Shown here: positions 36,201 to 43,260 of the stretch, one piece after another | Layout of the letters: every line of letters begins with the position of its first letter | Numbering within the stretch: position 1 is the first letter of the stretch | Assembly (NCBI GenBank): GCA_009823395.1 | Contig: CM020505.1 | Span: 6,193,629 to 6,257,628, forward strand | DNA: 64,000 bases | Reading direction: 5' to 3' | From: Thamnaconus septentrionalis | Taxonomy: Eukaryota; Chordata; Actinopteri; Tetraodontiformes; Monacanthidae | Notes under the pieces: model-generated | Told to the model about the DNA's origin: nothing | Databases searched by the model: none | Seen by the model: only the letters and a program-made list of their open reading frames with translations | Made by a program: the position numbers and the translations under genes

Positions 36201-38350
36201 TGAGAATGCTTAATGATGAACTCCCATACCATTTGCTTCTTAAATGTCTTGGAATTTACTTTTTTTTCCCCCCCACAAAAACGAGAGCTAAACAAATTCA
36301 TGCATCAAGTGTTTCAAATTCGTCTAGTTAAAGATACACTGATCCCCTATCTATGCTGTCGCTTGATTTGAATACATTACAGCCACATGGTTACTTTTGC
36401 CCTTTCTATACACGCACCACATGTTCACTTGCCATGTTTTACATGCTCTTACACCAATTGGATCTAGTTGCTGGCCAGCTTGAGATAATCCCAGAGTGAC
36501 ACAGCAATCCCACTTCCACCGGCCTCCTCTTTGAGGTCTACACACCTGCCTTGCCAGGGTAAATGGCAAAGCTGATCACAGATCAGCGAGCTAACTTTGT
36601 CCTTCAGTGGCTACAACAGCACCAGCAATACAGGCAGGACTTCATTTTGAGTGTCAGCAAAGAGCCTTCAACAGCTTTCACTGCACGCTTCTACATAACA
36701 TCTCAGTGAGTCATTACCCAACAACAAGCATATCACGCATGGGGATTATGAAACATGGATACAATAGATTTGTCCTAAAACCAGCAATGCTGCTGCTGCT
36801 GCTGCTACTACTACTACTACTAAATATGTGACCCTCACCCTCTGAAAAACATATGGAGATTTTAATAAGGTCACTCAGTCCTTTCTTTTATCTGACAGAG
36901 TAATTTTCAAATGCATTCATTGTTCATTCCACAAGCACCTCACCTTGACACTCTGTATGCAACGGAGGCGCTAATAACCACCCAATTCTTTATTTATTTC
37001 TCCTTTCATTTACATTGCCAATGAAGTGACACAGGGTGTGAGGTAGAGCACGGCTGACCTGTTTTCATATGGAGGTCTCTGAAAGCTCAGACACTCCATC
37101 CACAAGAACACTTTGCCTCTTGGATTGAAAATAACATAACCCTTGACTAGGAATTTTATTTGTTAAAATCCTATTTACCGAGCAGAACTTTACAGCATGT
37201 TCTCACACAGCCCTTGTGTACCTGTTTAAGGGCACTTAGTACATTTAGCTACGAATAAAAACTGAAACTTATCTCAGGAATTTCCTTCACTGTTGTCTAC
37301 CACTTTAATGTAACCCAGCATTTATTTTGAACGCAAACCAAGTGCATTCGTCGAAAAGAAAATCAATAATTATGTGCCCATGAATAAATGACACTTCATT
37401 TCATTCGCCCTCCTACGCAAACTATCGGGTAGGTACAAGTTCTACGTCCTACACACTTCCGATGTTAACTTTTTCCAGAGGCAAGTCTTGAGCAAGCCGT
37501 TAAGATATCAACCAACAATAGCCGCGAAGAGTGAATATTTAAACAGTTACATCCACCACTTAATGCCCACCGACTTTGCTTGCTTTGCTCACTTTGTGCA
37601 GCAAAATCTCAGGTAAACAGTCTTTCAAAAAAACAAAAATAATAATAATAACAGCGAAACGTTACCTCAACCGTATCTCGGACTCTGATTACACACCAAA
37701 TGGCAAATGCCAAAACATTGGCAGCTTCAACACGGTTCCGCTGCGACCGTGAAATCGCTATCGGTGTCAGTGTACACATAAATACCCCTCTGCAGAGGCG
37801 TGAAGGGATCAACAGGCAAAGAAATAATAAATATCAGTGACTGTCACCCTGTTGCTCACGGAGGGCACCGAGTGATACACGGCCGCGGATGTGATAGTGC
37901 AGAGGAGATGCAAGGCAACAATATGCAAACTATCCTTTTGTATGACGGCCAAGGCAAGGGATCCGCGAAATGGTTACATTAGCTTAGCTTCAAGCAACAC
38001 AAAAACAGAAGCAGTTGCAGCACAGTGACGGCGTCACACAAAACAAGGCATACGCCGCGACGTTAACCAAGTCGTGTTTACTGGTAGATGTATAAACTGA
38101 CAAGATATAAAGAATGGCCGCGTTGTGAGCAAAGCGGCGGCTCGGTGCGTTGGGGGAAGGGGGATGGATGCTGGAAGCCAGGCTTCGGCGGCCTGTCGCC
38201 GCTTCAGCCCTCCTCCTCCACAGCAGCCCCGAACAAAAACACTCGGCTCGTTTTAGCCCGAATGTGGTGTAAAAACATCGCAAAAACCGACGCTGGGGAC
38301 ACCCGAGGTGCGGACTTACCGGACGGGTTGACCGCTGCGGGAGTTGCCAT
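6291..38350 (-). CDS. arnt2: Aryl hydrocarbon receptor nuclear translocator 2, 19 coding exons, one frameshift
   Basis: ARNT2 is a nuclear bHLH-PAS factor. It dimerises with class I partners such as SIM1, NPAS4, HIF-alpha and AHR and binds E-box-like sites, mainly in brain and neuroendocrine tissue. Spliced exons give the ARNT2-type start MATPAAVNP, an ARNT2-like basic helix-loop-helix (residues about 64-117, with His67, Glu71 and Arg75 for DNA contact), PAS-A (about 135-210), PAS-B and PAC (about 322-438), a Gln/Ser/Pro-rich tail and the ARNT2 ending [10 protein letters not shown]. The start ATG (38350-38348) has A at -3 and G at +4. All introns are GT-AG. Exon lengths sum to 2153 nt, one short of 718 codons; the missing base lies in exon 8 near 19458-19459. 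As written, the frame leaves after residue 273 and stops at the start of exon 9 (15428-15426). With one base added the protein is 717 residues, as in human. Identity as ARNT2 rather than ARNT is secure. Confidence 0.97.
6390..6909 (-). other. arnt2: ARNT2 intron 18
   Basis: A short intron of 520 bp. Its 3' end carries the AG/CT microsatellite (6401-6423). I see no other element. Confidence 0.8.
6401..6423. repeat. AG/CT microsatellite forming a polypyrimidine tract
   Basis: A pure GAGA run on the plus strand, read as CT repeat on the ARNT2 transcript. It lies about 11 nt upstream of the AG acceptor of the last exon and so serves as its polypyrimidine tract. Confidence 0.9.
6910..7055 (-). 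CDS. arnt2: ARNT2 coding exon 18, residues 637-685
   Basis: It encodes the Ser/Gln-rich segment [20 protein letters not shown]... ending TEVFQ. The acceptor is ACCTTCAG and the donor is CAG/GTAACA. The first codon (Asp637) is split with exon 17. Confidence 0.96.
7293..7648. mobile_element. Tc1/mariner-type MITE, copy 1
   Basis: The left end reads TACAGTACCAGTCAAAAGTT and the right end, reversed, reads TACACCACCAGTCAGAAGTT. These are the terminal inverted repeats of a common teleost Tc1-like element, flanked by TA. The interior is about 310 bp, AT-rich and without a transposase, so the copy is non-autonomous. A related copy lies at 14798-15144. Confidence 0.85.
9431..9448. repeat. CA microsatellite
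   Basis: Nine AC units in ARNT2 intron 17, with no other feature close by. Confidence 0.9.
10699..10760. repeat. 29-bp inverted repeat (hairpin) in ARNT2 intron 17
   Basis: The arms are 10699-10727 and 10732-10760 with a 4-nt loop. They match at 25 of 29 positions. The four differences are all transitions, several of which allow G-U pairs in RNA. Each arm carries TTGAGTGTC and CCACCCAAA. It could be a tiny foldback element or a structured intronic RNA segment; no function is known. Confidence 0.8.
11318..11468 (-). CDS. arnt2: ARNT2 coding exon 17, residues 587-636
   Basis: It encodes the conserved tail motif AQSSPFGIG followed by [18 protein letters not shown], typical of the ARNT/ARNT2 C-terminal region. 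The acceptor is TTCTCCAG and the donor is TTCG/GTGAGT. Confidence 0.97.
11722..11860 (-). CDS. arnt2: ARNT2 coding exon 16, residues 540-586
   Basis: It encodes [14 protein letters not shown]...[11 protein letters not shown]...RPPFTGQ of the C-terminal region. The acceptor is TTTCATACAG and the donor is CAG/GTAGCT. Ser540 is split with exon 15. Confidence 0.96.
12029..12131 (-). CDS. arnt2: ARNT2 coding exon 15, residues 506-539
   Basis: It encodes [20 protein letters not shown] and GHSGKSF. The acceptor is TGTGTAG/CT and the donor is TTCAG/GTATAA. Phase fits both neighbours. Relative to human, the exon 14/15 junction carries one extra residue (GISGSGDKK against GISASEKK). Confidence 0.94.
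12235..12278. repeat. GT/CA microsatellite next to the exon 14 donor
   Basis: Twenty-two GT units on the plus strand, read as CA repeat on the ARNT2 transcript. The repeat begins at intron position +7 after the exon 14 donor GTATGA. Confidence 0.95.
12285..12411 (-). CDS. arnt2: ARNT2 coding exon 14, residues 464-506
   Basis: It encodes [20 protein letters not shown] followed by [20 protein letters not shown]. This is the conserved linker after PAS-B. The acceptor is ACGAGCAG. The donor is GGAT/GTATGA and runs straight into the CA repeat. Confidence 0.95.
12721..12796 (-). CDS. arnt2: ARNT2 coding exon 13, residues 438-463
   Basis: It encodes the Gln-rich [25 protein letters not shown] block that directly follows the PAC motif. 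The acceptor is TTTTGCAG and the donor is CAG/GTAACC. Confidence 0.96.
12797..14163 (-). other. arnt2: ARNT2 introns 11 and 12
   Basis: Intron 12 (12797-13280) and intron 11 (13433-14163) flank exon 12. Both are AT-rich single-copy-looking DNA. I see no mobile element or RNA gene in either. Confidence 0.6.
13281..13432 (-). CDS. arnt2: ARNT2 coding exon 12, residues 388-438 (PAS-B end and PAC)
   Basis: It encodes [20 protein letters not shown], then [20 protein letters not shown] and [10 protein letters not shown]. These are the PAC strands that close the PAS-B fold and are nearly identical to vertebrate ARNT2. The acceptor is CCCCTCAG and the donor is CAA/GTAAGT. Confidence 0.98.
14164..14238 (-). 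CDS. arnt2: ARNT2 coding exon 11, residues 363-387 (PAS-B)
   Basis: It encodes [25 protein letters not shown], the HPED helix of PAS-B. The acceptor is CTTAAG and the donor is CAG/GTATGA. Both ends are in phase 0. Confidence 0.97.
14568..14702 (-). CDS. arnt2: ARNT2 coding exon 10, residues 318-362 (PAS-B start)
   Basis: It encodes [36 protein letters not shown] and INVIGYQPQ. The FLSRHNSDG...FVDPRC motif is the opening of PAS-B in ARNT-family proteins. The exon is 135 nt, phase 0 at both ends. Confidence 0.97.
14798..15144. mobile_element. Tc1/mariner-type MITE, copy 2, left end decayed
   Basis: The interior aligns by eye with 7293-7648 over nearly its full length, for example AAAAAAAGTGTGAAATAACTC and CCTTCATATAAAATG. 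The right terminus TTTGACTGGTAGTGTA is intact; the left inverted repeat is no longer clear. It lies in ARNT2 intron 9 in the same orientation as copy 1. Confidence 0.75.
15355..15431 (-). CDS. arnt2: ARNT2 coding exon 9, residues 292-317
   Basis: In the family frame it encodes [25 protein letters not shown], between PAS-A and PAS-B. In the frame delivered by exon 8 as written, the second codon is TGA (15428-15426), so translation would stop here. The acceptor is ATTCTCAG and the donor is CAG/GTGGGT. Confidence 0.96.
16445..16895. repeat. Dispersed repeat with GTCTTGGTCTCG-rich ends, copy B
   Basis: The same element as 5325-5911, shorter by about 130 bp, and in the same orientation. It shares CGGACTCGGGATTTTTGATC, GACACGATAATAACAGAAAA and the right end GACTACAACACT. 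It lies in ARNT2 intron 8. Confidence 0.75.
17480..17839. mobile_element. hAT-type MITE, 360 bp
   Basis: The left end is CAGGCATGGGCAAACTATGG and the right end, reversed, is CAGGGGTAGGCAAACTTTTT. These are imperfect inverted repeats with the CAGG...CCTG form of hAT elements. The flanks GGCTAGGC (17472-17479) and AGCTAGGC (17840-17847) form an 8-bp target duplication with one mismatch, as expected for hAT. There is no transposase. Confidence 0.85.
19405..19489 (-). CDS. arnt2: ARNT2 coding exon 8, residues 263-292, apparent 1-base deletion
   Basis: It starts correctly as [10 protein letters not shown]. After GGAGAG the next bases are CTCAGTAC, where the family requires GCTCAGTAC (Ala-Gln-Tyr). 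The downstream part still encodes the conserved [14 protein letters not shown], but in the +1-shifted frame. The exon is 85 nt where 86 is needed to join phases 2 and 1. The acceptor is CTTGGCAG and the donor is CTGCAG/GTAGG. This could be a sequencing or assembly error, a rare null allele or a fixed lesion. Intact splice sites and flanking exons make the error or a recent lesion more likely than an old pseudogene. Confidence 0.92.
20220..20285 (-). CDS. arnt2: ARNT2 coding exon 7, residues 241-263 (PAS-A end)
   Basis: It encodes [21 protein letters not shown]. The acceptor is TTCTGCAG and the donor is TACAG/GTAAGC. It is 66 nt long, and Arg241 and Arg263 are split codons. This segment is among the least conserved parts of the PAS-A to PAS-B linker. 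Confidence 0.95.
20681..20858. repeat. Two related 50-bp segments with B-box-like cores
   Basis: 20681-20730 and 20811-20858 share TGTTCACTTC at the left and ATTCGAGTC..GTGGCCCC.CCAAAC at the right. The core resembles a pol III B box, so both may be fragments of one tRNA-derived repeat. They are too short for a firm call. Confidence 0.45.
22261..22363 (-). CDS. arnt2: ARNT2 coding exon 6, residues 207-241 (PAS-A)
   Basis: It encodes [20 protein letters not shown] and [13 protein letters not shown], the hallmark insertion and core strand of ARNT-type PAS-A. The acceptor is GTTTACAG and the donor is GAG/GTGTGT. Confidence 0.98.
22364..26451 (-). other. arnt2: ARNT2 intron 5
   Basis: A 4.1-kb intron. 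Its 5' part (with respect to the gene) carries a piggyBac-like element at 25302-26251. A GC-richer patch at 24740-24990 contains a 117-codon plus-strand frame without recognisable homology. The rest is unremarkable AT-rich DNA. Confidence 0.65.
25302..26251 (+). mobile_element. piggyBac-like element, internally deleted and inactive
   Basis: The ends are perfect candidates for piggyBac termini. CCCTTTAGGCGCCA at 25302 and, reversed from 26251, CCCTTTAAGCGCCA agree at 13 of 14 positions. Both are flanked by TTAA (25298-25301 and 26252-26255), the obligate piggyBac target. Within, from about 25612 on the plus strand, is a degenerate acidic Ser/Asp/Glu-rich frame (MSD, then [17 protein letters not shown]) like the N-terminus of piggyBac transposases. 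It is broken by several stop codons. A later fragment reads [15 protein letters not shown]. The catalytic DDD core is absent, so the copy is a non-autonomous relic of about 950 bp. It lies 200 bp from ARNT2 exon 5. Confidence 0.85.
26452..26665 (-). CDS. arnt2: ARNT2 coding exon 5, residues 136-207 (PAS-A)
   Basis: It encodes [36 protein letters not shown] and [20 protein letters not shown], the PAS-A core. It ends SENSMT plus the first base of Gly207. The acceptor is CTCTGTAG and the donor is ACGG/GTAAGG. Confidence 0.98.
26666..27380 (-). other. arnt2: ARNT2 intron 4
   Basis: A 715-bp AT-rich intron. I see no repeat, RNA gene or other element in it. Confidence 0.7.
27381..27594 (-). CDS. 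arnt2: ARNT2 coding exon 4, residues 64-135 (bHLH)
   Basis: It encodes the basic region [20 protein letters not shown], then [20 protein letters not shown] and [16 protein letters not shown]. His67, Glu71 and Arg75 are the E-box contacting residues of the family. The acceptor is TTTTTAG and the donor is CAG/GTCTGT. Confidence 0.98.
27595..30167 (-). other. arnt2: ARNT2 intron 3
   Basis: A 2.6-kb AT-rich intron with T-runs near 27810-27822 and a TA run near 30019-30036. No mobile element with clear ends and no coding sequence is seen. Confidence 0.65.
30168..30215 (-). CDS. arnt2: ARNT2 coding exon 3, residues 48-64
   Basis: A 48-nt exon encoding [15 protein letters not shown], the acidic stretch just before the basic region. 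The acceptor is GCTTCTCAG and the donor is CAAG/GTGAAA. It joins both neighbours in frame. Confidence 0.96.
30216..31840 (-). other. arnt2: ARNT2 intron 2
   Basis: A 1.6-kb AT-rich intron. A 76-codon plus-strand frame at 30743-30973 has no recognisable motif. No repeat with defined ends is seen. Confidence 0.65.
31841..31952 (-). CDS. arnt2: ARNT2 coding exon 2, residues 11-48
   Basis: It encodes [20 protein letters not shown] and [17 protein letters not shown], ending in the basic GGKRRSG nuclear localisation-like motif known from ARNT and ARNT2. The acceptor is GTTGCACAG and the donor is GGAGG/GTGAGT. Confidence 0.95.
33740..34553 (+). mobile_element. Non-LTR retrotransposon 3' fragment (Rex1/L2-type LINE)
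   Basis: Frame pieces read [17 protein letters not shown], then [20 protein letters not shown] and [16 protein letters not shown]. They finish with [15 protein letters not shown] at about 34200. YKYLG, FY.S.I.SV..F...CWYG and [10 protein letters not shown] are standard C-terminal motifs of fish LINE ORF2 proteins. A 350-bp 3' tail ends in repeated AAACTGAACTGAAACTG. At least one frameshift and the missing 5' part make it inactive. The exact clade is uncertain. Confidence 0.75.
36787..36822. repeat. Trinucleotide run, CTG then CTA
   Basis: About six GCT units followed by five to six ACT units in ARNT2 intron 1. A short, possibly polymorphic microsatellite. Confidence 0.85.
38320..38350 (-). 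CDS. arnt2: ARNT2 coding exon 1, residues 1-10
   Basis: It encodes [10 protein letters not shown], the ARNT2-specific amino end. The ATG at 38350-38348 lies in AAACATGG, a good initiation context. The donor is CCG/GTAAGTCC. The first base of Glu11 ends the exon. Confidence 0.95.
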
Positions 38351-38520
38351 GTTTCCTCTGACGAGGGGGAAACGACACGAAATAAAACGGCGATGGAGAT
38401 GACGCACAATACGGCTTGGAGAGCCCCCCGCTAGAGACGGTCGACGCTCCGTTAGGGTTGGCACGCAAGACTCGGTCCAACAGCCCTCACTCACATCGGC
38501 GAGCACGGAGCAACACTAAT
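38351..38520 (-). promoter_or_regulatory. arnt2: ARNT2 5' UTR and core promoter region
   Basis: The region upstream of the ARNT2 start is GC-rich with many CpG dinucleotides, unlike the AT-rich surroundings. This suits a CpG-type promoter. No TATA box is evident and the transcription start cannot be placed from sequence alone. Confidence 0.4.
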
Positions 38521-40021
38521 CTAGATCCGAATGGCCGACCAAACCAGCGGTTTGCGTCAATTGTGTACGACTCAAGGGCTTTTCGTTCTTCCTTCCTTTC
38601 TTTTTCTTTTTTTTCCCAGGCGGAAAGAAATAAGCAAAGATCAGACTTGCTAAAAAATGCAAGATGTCTGAATGTTGGTAGCACCGCGAGATTTTAGGGT
38701 TGCTTGAATAAATTAATGTTACACAGCGTGAGTGGTGCAGTGATGGCTTTGGTTGCGAGTGTGTCCCTAAGTTGTGCTCTAATGCCTTCTGTGTTGTGTT
38801 GAGCTGCCCCACTGAGACCAGTTGTGGCCATTTATATCTCTGGCAAGGACAGATGAGCTCTTGGCTCATGATATTAAAAGTCTAAATAATGATTGTCTGT
38901 TAACCAAACGTGGCTGCTATTATTGGTGGGGTTTTTTTGTTTGTTTTTTTTTTGTTTTTTTGTGTAGCACATGTAAATTACTAGCTGTGCATTTTTCAGA
39001 ATACAAATAGAGAGTTTTTAAATAAAATTGCACTGTTTGGTCTTGTCTATTGCTTGGTTTATGTTTTCAATTGGTCATGGAAATATGATTGATCTTCAGT
39101 CATACCTCTCTGGGTGATCAATTGTCTGTGTTCATAGTTTTATTATAAAATGTATTAGAATTTGAGATTTTTAAAAAAGACATAATTGTCAAGTAGCTTT
39201 TGTTATAAGGTGCACCTAAAATGAACCCTCCTTTTAAGAATCAAGAGAAACACACACACAAAATCCTGTCCAGTCCAGTCACTGTCAAATGATCTCCTGT
39301 GGTGAAGCACCAAACACCTTGTACTCCAGTGCCCTCAAAAAACACAAAATCTTGCAAGACTGGAAACAGCAGTGGAGTACAAGGTGTTTGGTGTTTCACC
39401 ACAGGAGATCATTTGGTACGTTAGTTTCCATTGAAATAAAATTATCACAGAATTGCCAAATGGGTAAAGGAATTGTAGTTTACTTTGCACCTTTCAAGAT
39501 TCCTTATTCCTTATTGTGCCTTTACAGCACTAGTCACATTCATGCACACATTGATATGGGTACTTTAATTGTGACCAGTGACCAGTTAATTTTTCACAAA
39601 TATACACGCTGGTTGCACTGATAAGCAGTCATGGATTTTATTGTTCCTGCAACAATATGCGGTAGGCAAGTATTGAAGACTTATTGTCCGGAAGGCATAT
39701 TTCCAGAACTGTATGTGTGACAGTGTTTTTCTTAGTAAAATAATTATAGGGCAAAATATGAATTTTTCAGTCATCGTTCTTTGGTGTCCCTTGTTAGTTT
39801 CTGTGTTGGCAGGATTTATCTCTTTTACGTTATGTGATACAAAACAACAAAATACTGTCTAACTCAGAAAGAAACTTTTTCTAATAGGATTGTATTATGT
39901 CTATGTTCAAGGCATTCAATTATTGTGTTTATATACACGCTTTTTGTGGGTTCATATTTGCTGCAAATTTAATCAGATTCCACCAGATTAAATATATGTA
40001 TAGTAATTAATTCCATCCTTT
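38521..40021. other. Spacer between the divergent ARNT2 and CTXND1 genes
   Basis: AT-rich non-coding DNA. Its one striking feature is the long inverted repeat at 39287-39414. T-rich runs occur at 38931-38960. No coding sequence is seen. Confidence 0.55.
39287..39414. repeat. 45-bp near-perfect inverted repeat with 38-nt loop
   Basis: The left arm 39287-39331 and the right arm 39370-39414 are reverse complements at 43 of 45 positions. One of the two differences is a G-U pair if the plus strand is transcribed. The arms contain ATGATCTCCTGTGGTGAA and CACCAAACACCTTGTACTCC. The 38-nt spacer is A-rich. A transcript would fold into a long hairpin. It could be a hairpin RNA precursor, a foldback insertion or a recent local inverted duplication. 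Confidence 0.9.
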
Positions 40022-40384
40022 TTGAGAAGGCCCTGCTGCAGATATGATGCCCTGTGCGGTTACTGCGTCTGTCTTGTGAACATAAACGTGCAGCCGCACA
40101 GAGTGAGAGTGAAGCAGGAGCAGGACTGTGTGCAGCACTGTGCTCAGCACTGTGCTCAGTCTGCAGAGGGGGAAGCAGCAGCAACCAGTAACCTCCTCCC
40201 TTCCACTCCTCATCCGTCTGACCCAGTCATCCCATCTGCCCTCCCTGCGTCAAGCCTTCACATTAACTTGCCATCCTCCTCTGACTCCTCACCTGCGTCC
40301 CTCTGCTCCCTGTCCTTAAGAGTCCTTAGTGCAGAGCGGGAGCAATCAAAGGAGCAGTAGTCGTGAATAATGTGAGGGAAGCAG
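40022..40384 (+). other. ctxnd1: Putative 5' UTR exon of CTXND1
   Basis: A GC-richer island ends in GAAGCAG/GTAAGG at 40384/40385, a full-consensus splice donor on the plus strand. The next strong plus-strand acceptor before a coding start is at 42966, directly upstream of CTXND1. A two-copy CAGCACTGTGCT motif lies at about 40131-40156. The 5' limit is a guess, and no start codon in this segment leads to a known protein. Confidence 0.35.
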
Positions 40385-41206
40385 GTAAGGAGTCATCAGA
40401 TTCTTCTCTCCAGCTGGCCAGTTCTGTCTTTTCTGCATGGAAAAGGCAACACTCTCTCTCTGTTCTTCAGTTCAGTGCATGTTCTTGAACAGGCTTTTCT
40501 GGATCATTGCTGGTGTTAGTGTTATGAGCTGCCGTGTGATGTATGCTTTTCAAGCAGCGAGCCTTGAAAAAGTAATCTGGGTGTGATCTGTTTCGAGTCT
40601 CATTTTGTCTGTGGAGCTCTGTGAGATACATATAGAAATACACCGTATTAATGTATTAATGTTATCCTGAAGTGTAAAGTCCTGTCTGCAAAATAGGAGG
40701 TTGTATTTTTTTCGCCCTGTCTTCGGGTATGCAGTTATCGCTATGAGCCACTTGACATTTGAGGTTCATTATTTACATTATTTAATGATAATAAATGAGA
40801 CAGTTTGCATGGATTATAGTCATGGACCTTGGAGTGGAAATCTACTCCTTACTGAACTACCTCATATTTTTATGCATCTATGCTCAGATCCAAAATAGAT
40901 TTAGGTTTGTGGGGGAAGTCTTTTTTGTCTCTAAGATAAAGGCATCCCCCTTCATCCCCTGATCAAACTTAGAATTTTAGACAGTTTGTCTGTCACAATG
41001 AGGCAATGTACAGTGGTTTTACTGAAGCTTCCACGAGAGACAACAGGTGTGTGTTGTTGCGCGCGTATCGCATTCATCAGTCATGCCAAACATGGTACAT
41101 TGTTGCAGAGGTTTTAATTGCTTTTGCTAGATACCTTCTGTGACCGGCCCACATTGTACTAATTCAGAAATGGTCAGGGTTATTGCCTTTTGCAATACAA
41201 TTATTT

Positions 41207-41260
41207 TAGTCAGTCAGTTAGTTAGTTAGTTAGTTAGTTAGTCAGTCAGTTAGTCAGTTA
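41207..41260. repeat. GTTA/GTCA tetranucleotide repeat
   Basis: About 13 tetranucleotide units alternating between GTTA and GTCA. A microsatellite with no visible function. Confidence 0.9.
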
Positions 41261-41739
41261 AACCAATTGAGCTGTTGCCTACATGGCGGCATATTGTCTG
41301 CTCTGGTCTTCGGCTGGACTAAAGCACTGTTCTTGGGGATTACAGGGCTGCTTTTGTGCTGTGTCCCCTCACCCCCGGCTCCCACTTAAACAGTTCTGTC
41401 TGAATAATGGGGTAGAGTAAAAAGCCAGCTGCAGAGCAAACACACAGCGTGCAGGAGAGGACTGAGGGTAAAAGAGGGGGGAACGGAAGGAGAATGGTGC
41501 TCCATGGCTCTCTACCCATCTGGCTCGGCACGACACAATGGTTGAAATACAGCAGGTGTGGCCTCTCTCCTTTGTGCATATGTCAGCTTTAAAACAAGAA
41601 GTATTATTTATATTGGATTACTGATTTGGTCAGAAAAATAGTAAATGGTAAATGAGCTGTACTTTTATCACAGTTTTCCAGTGTATCCACCACTTAAAAC
41701 ATCTTATTTTAATTCATCCATTCACACACACACACTCAC

Positions 41740-41905
41740 ACAGTAATAGCCACTGTTGCCATGCAAGAAAGCCACATGCTCCTCACAAGCAACTTGGAGT
41801 TCAGTGACTTGCTCAAGGACACTTCGACTGACAAACTGTCGGGACCAGGGATTGATCCAGCGAGCATCTGACAAAAAATGCACTGCACTACCAACCGTGC
41901 CATCG
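41740..41905 (-). repeat. tRNA-derived SINE, copy 1
   Basis: Read on the minus strand it starts GGCACGGTTGGTAGTGCAGT and continues to CTGGATCAATCCCTGGTCCC. It then has the block GTGTCCTTGAGCAAGTCACT shared with the copy at 60420-60632. The order of tRNA-like head, GAGCAAGTCACTGAAC core and tail is that of a common fish SINE. The copy is diverged. Confidence 0.65.
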
Positions 41906-42966
41906 TTACAACTACAAAATGACCAAAACATGTGTTTATTCAGCACAGTCTTCAAGGGTGACATTTTGGAAAATCACAGTAAGTTCACTACGAAAAGGGC
42001 ACACCTCTTCAGGTTTCGTGTCAGTGAATTAATTGTGCGGTGGCACTGACCATAGCTGATGGAGTGTCGTGATCAGTGAATTACTGTTTTCTCTCTGTTT
42101 TCCTTCTTTGAGATTCTCTGGTGAGAATAATCTCACCACAACAATGCTTAACTCAATTTGGCCCCAAAAAGCATTTGGTGCAGCAGCTAAGCGTCACTGA
42201 AAAAGAATTTCCAATGTGCTGCTGCCTTACAGACCCATTCATCAGTTTAATTAGAAGTCTATAAACGAGCTCTTGCCATTGATCATCAATTGACAAGTAG
42301 CTCCACAGCTCCTAATGCAAGTATCTGTGCAATGCAAGTGAAACATACTGAAAAGTTTGTTTCACTTGCAGATACAGCGTTTATGTCTGACTGTAGGAAT
42401 TTAGATTTTGGTGTATGACACAATAAAGTAAGACATATCAAGTCCTTGCACTTCCATTTCACAATGGACTCAGGTGGGGGTGCTTTTATGTCAGAGGAAT
42501 CTTCATCAAAGGAAACCCAAACGTAAATTCTTTACTGTAAATGGAACTTCTCAGAGCTCTGGTTGTGCGTGACTTTTGCCTGATACACACAAGGATGAAA
42601 CTCATATTTGACACACAACTTAGTGCGGTTGATGGAATGTTTCATAAGCTAGTAACATGACATGCTGGAAGAGAGTGAGAGAGGTGAAGTAAACCCTCTT
42701 GTCTGCTAAAAGTGTATTTAAGTCAACTGAATGAAAATGCAACACCTCAAGTTGAATCAAATCACAAACTGTTCAGTCGTCAAAGCTTATCAGATACTCT
42801 AATTGAAGACAAACTGGGGATATCCTCCTGTAGTATTCAGTGAAGTATTGTGCAACTTTTATGCATGTCATTGTGACATTTGAAACAAGGATAGGTTTTG
42901 GTTCCTTGTCCTTTTGCACCCTCTGTCTTGTGCTTAACTCTTCCTTCTTCCCCTTTACATTTGCAG

Positions 42967-43260
<294 letters not shown>

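Larger units (their letters stand above)
31953..38319 (-). other. arnt2: ARNT2 intron 1
   Basis: The largest intron, 6.4 kb. It holds a LINE fragment (33740-34553) and a CTG/CTA trinucleotide run (36787-36822). The end near exon 1 is GC-rich and includes several CpG-dense stretches after 38040. No other gene is seen. Confidence 0.65.
40385..42966 (+). other. ctxnd1: Putative CTXND1 5' UTR intron
   Basis: If the exon above is real, this is the intron leading to the coding exon. It ends in a long pyrimidine tract and TTTGCAG (42966). It holds a GTTA/GTCA tandem repeat (41207-41260), a SINE copy (41740-41905) and an 18-bp stem with a bulge (42321-42375). Confidence 0.35.

Noticed and set aside
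6291..38350. Treating the ARNT2 locus as an old pseudogene
   Set aside because: Only one frame break exists in 19 exons, all splice sites are intact and the sequence after the break is still family-like. This fits an error or a recent lesion, not long decay.
37990..38409. 139-codon minus-strand frame over the ARNT2 first exon region
   Set aside because: It reads through the ARNT2 exon 1 area in another frame. The CpG-rich composition suppresses stops. No homology is seen.
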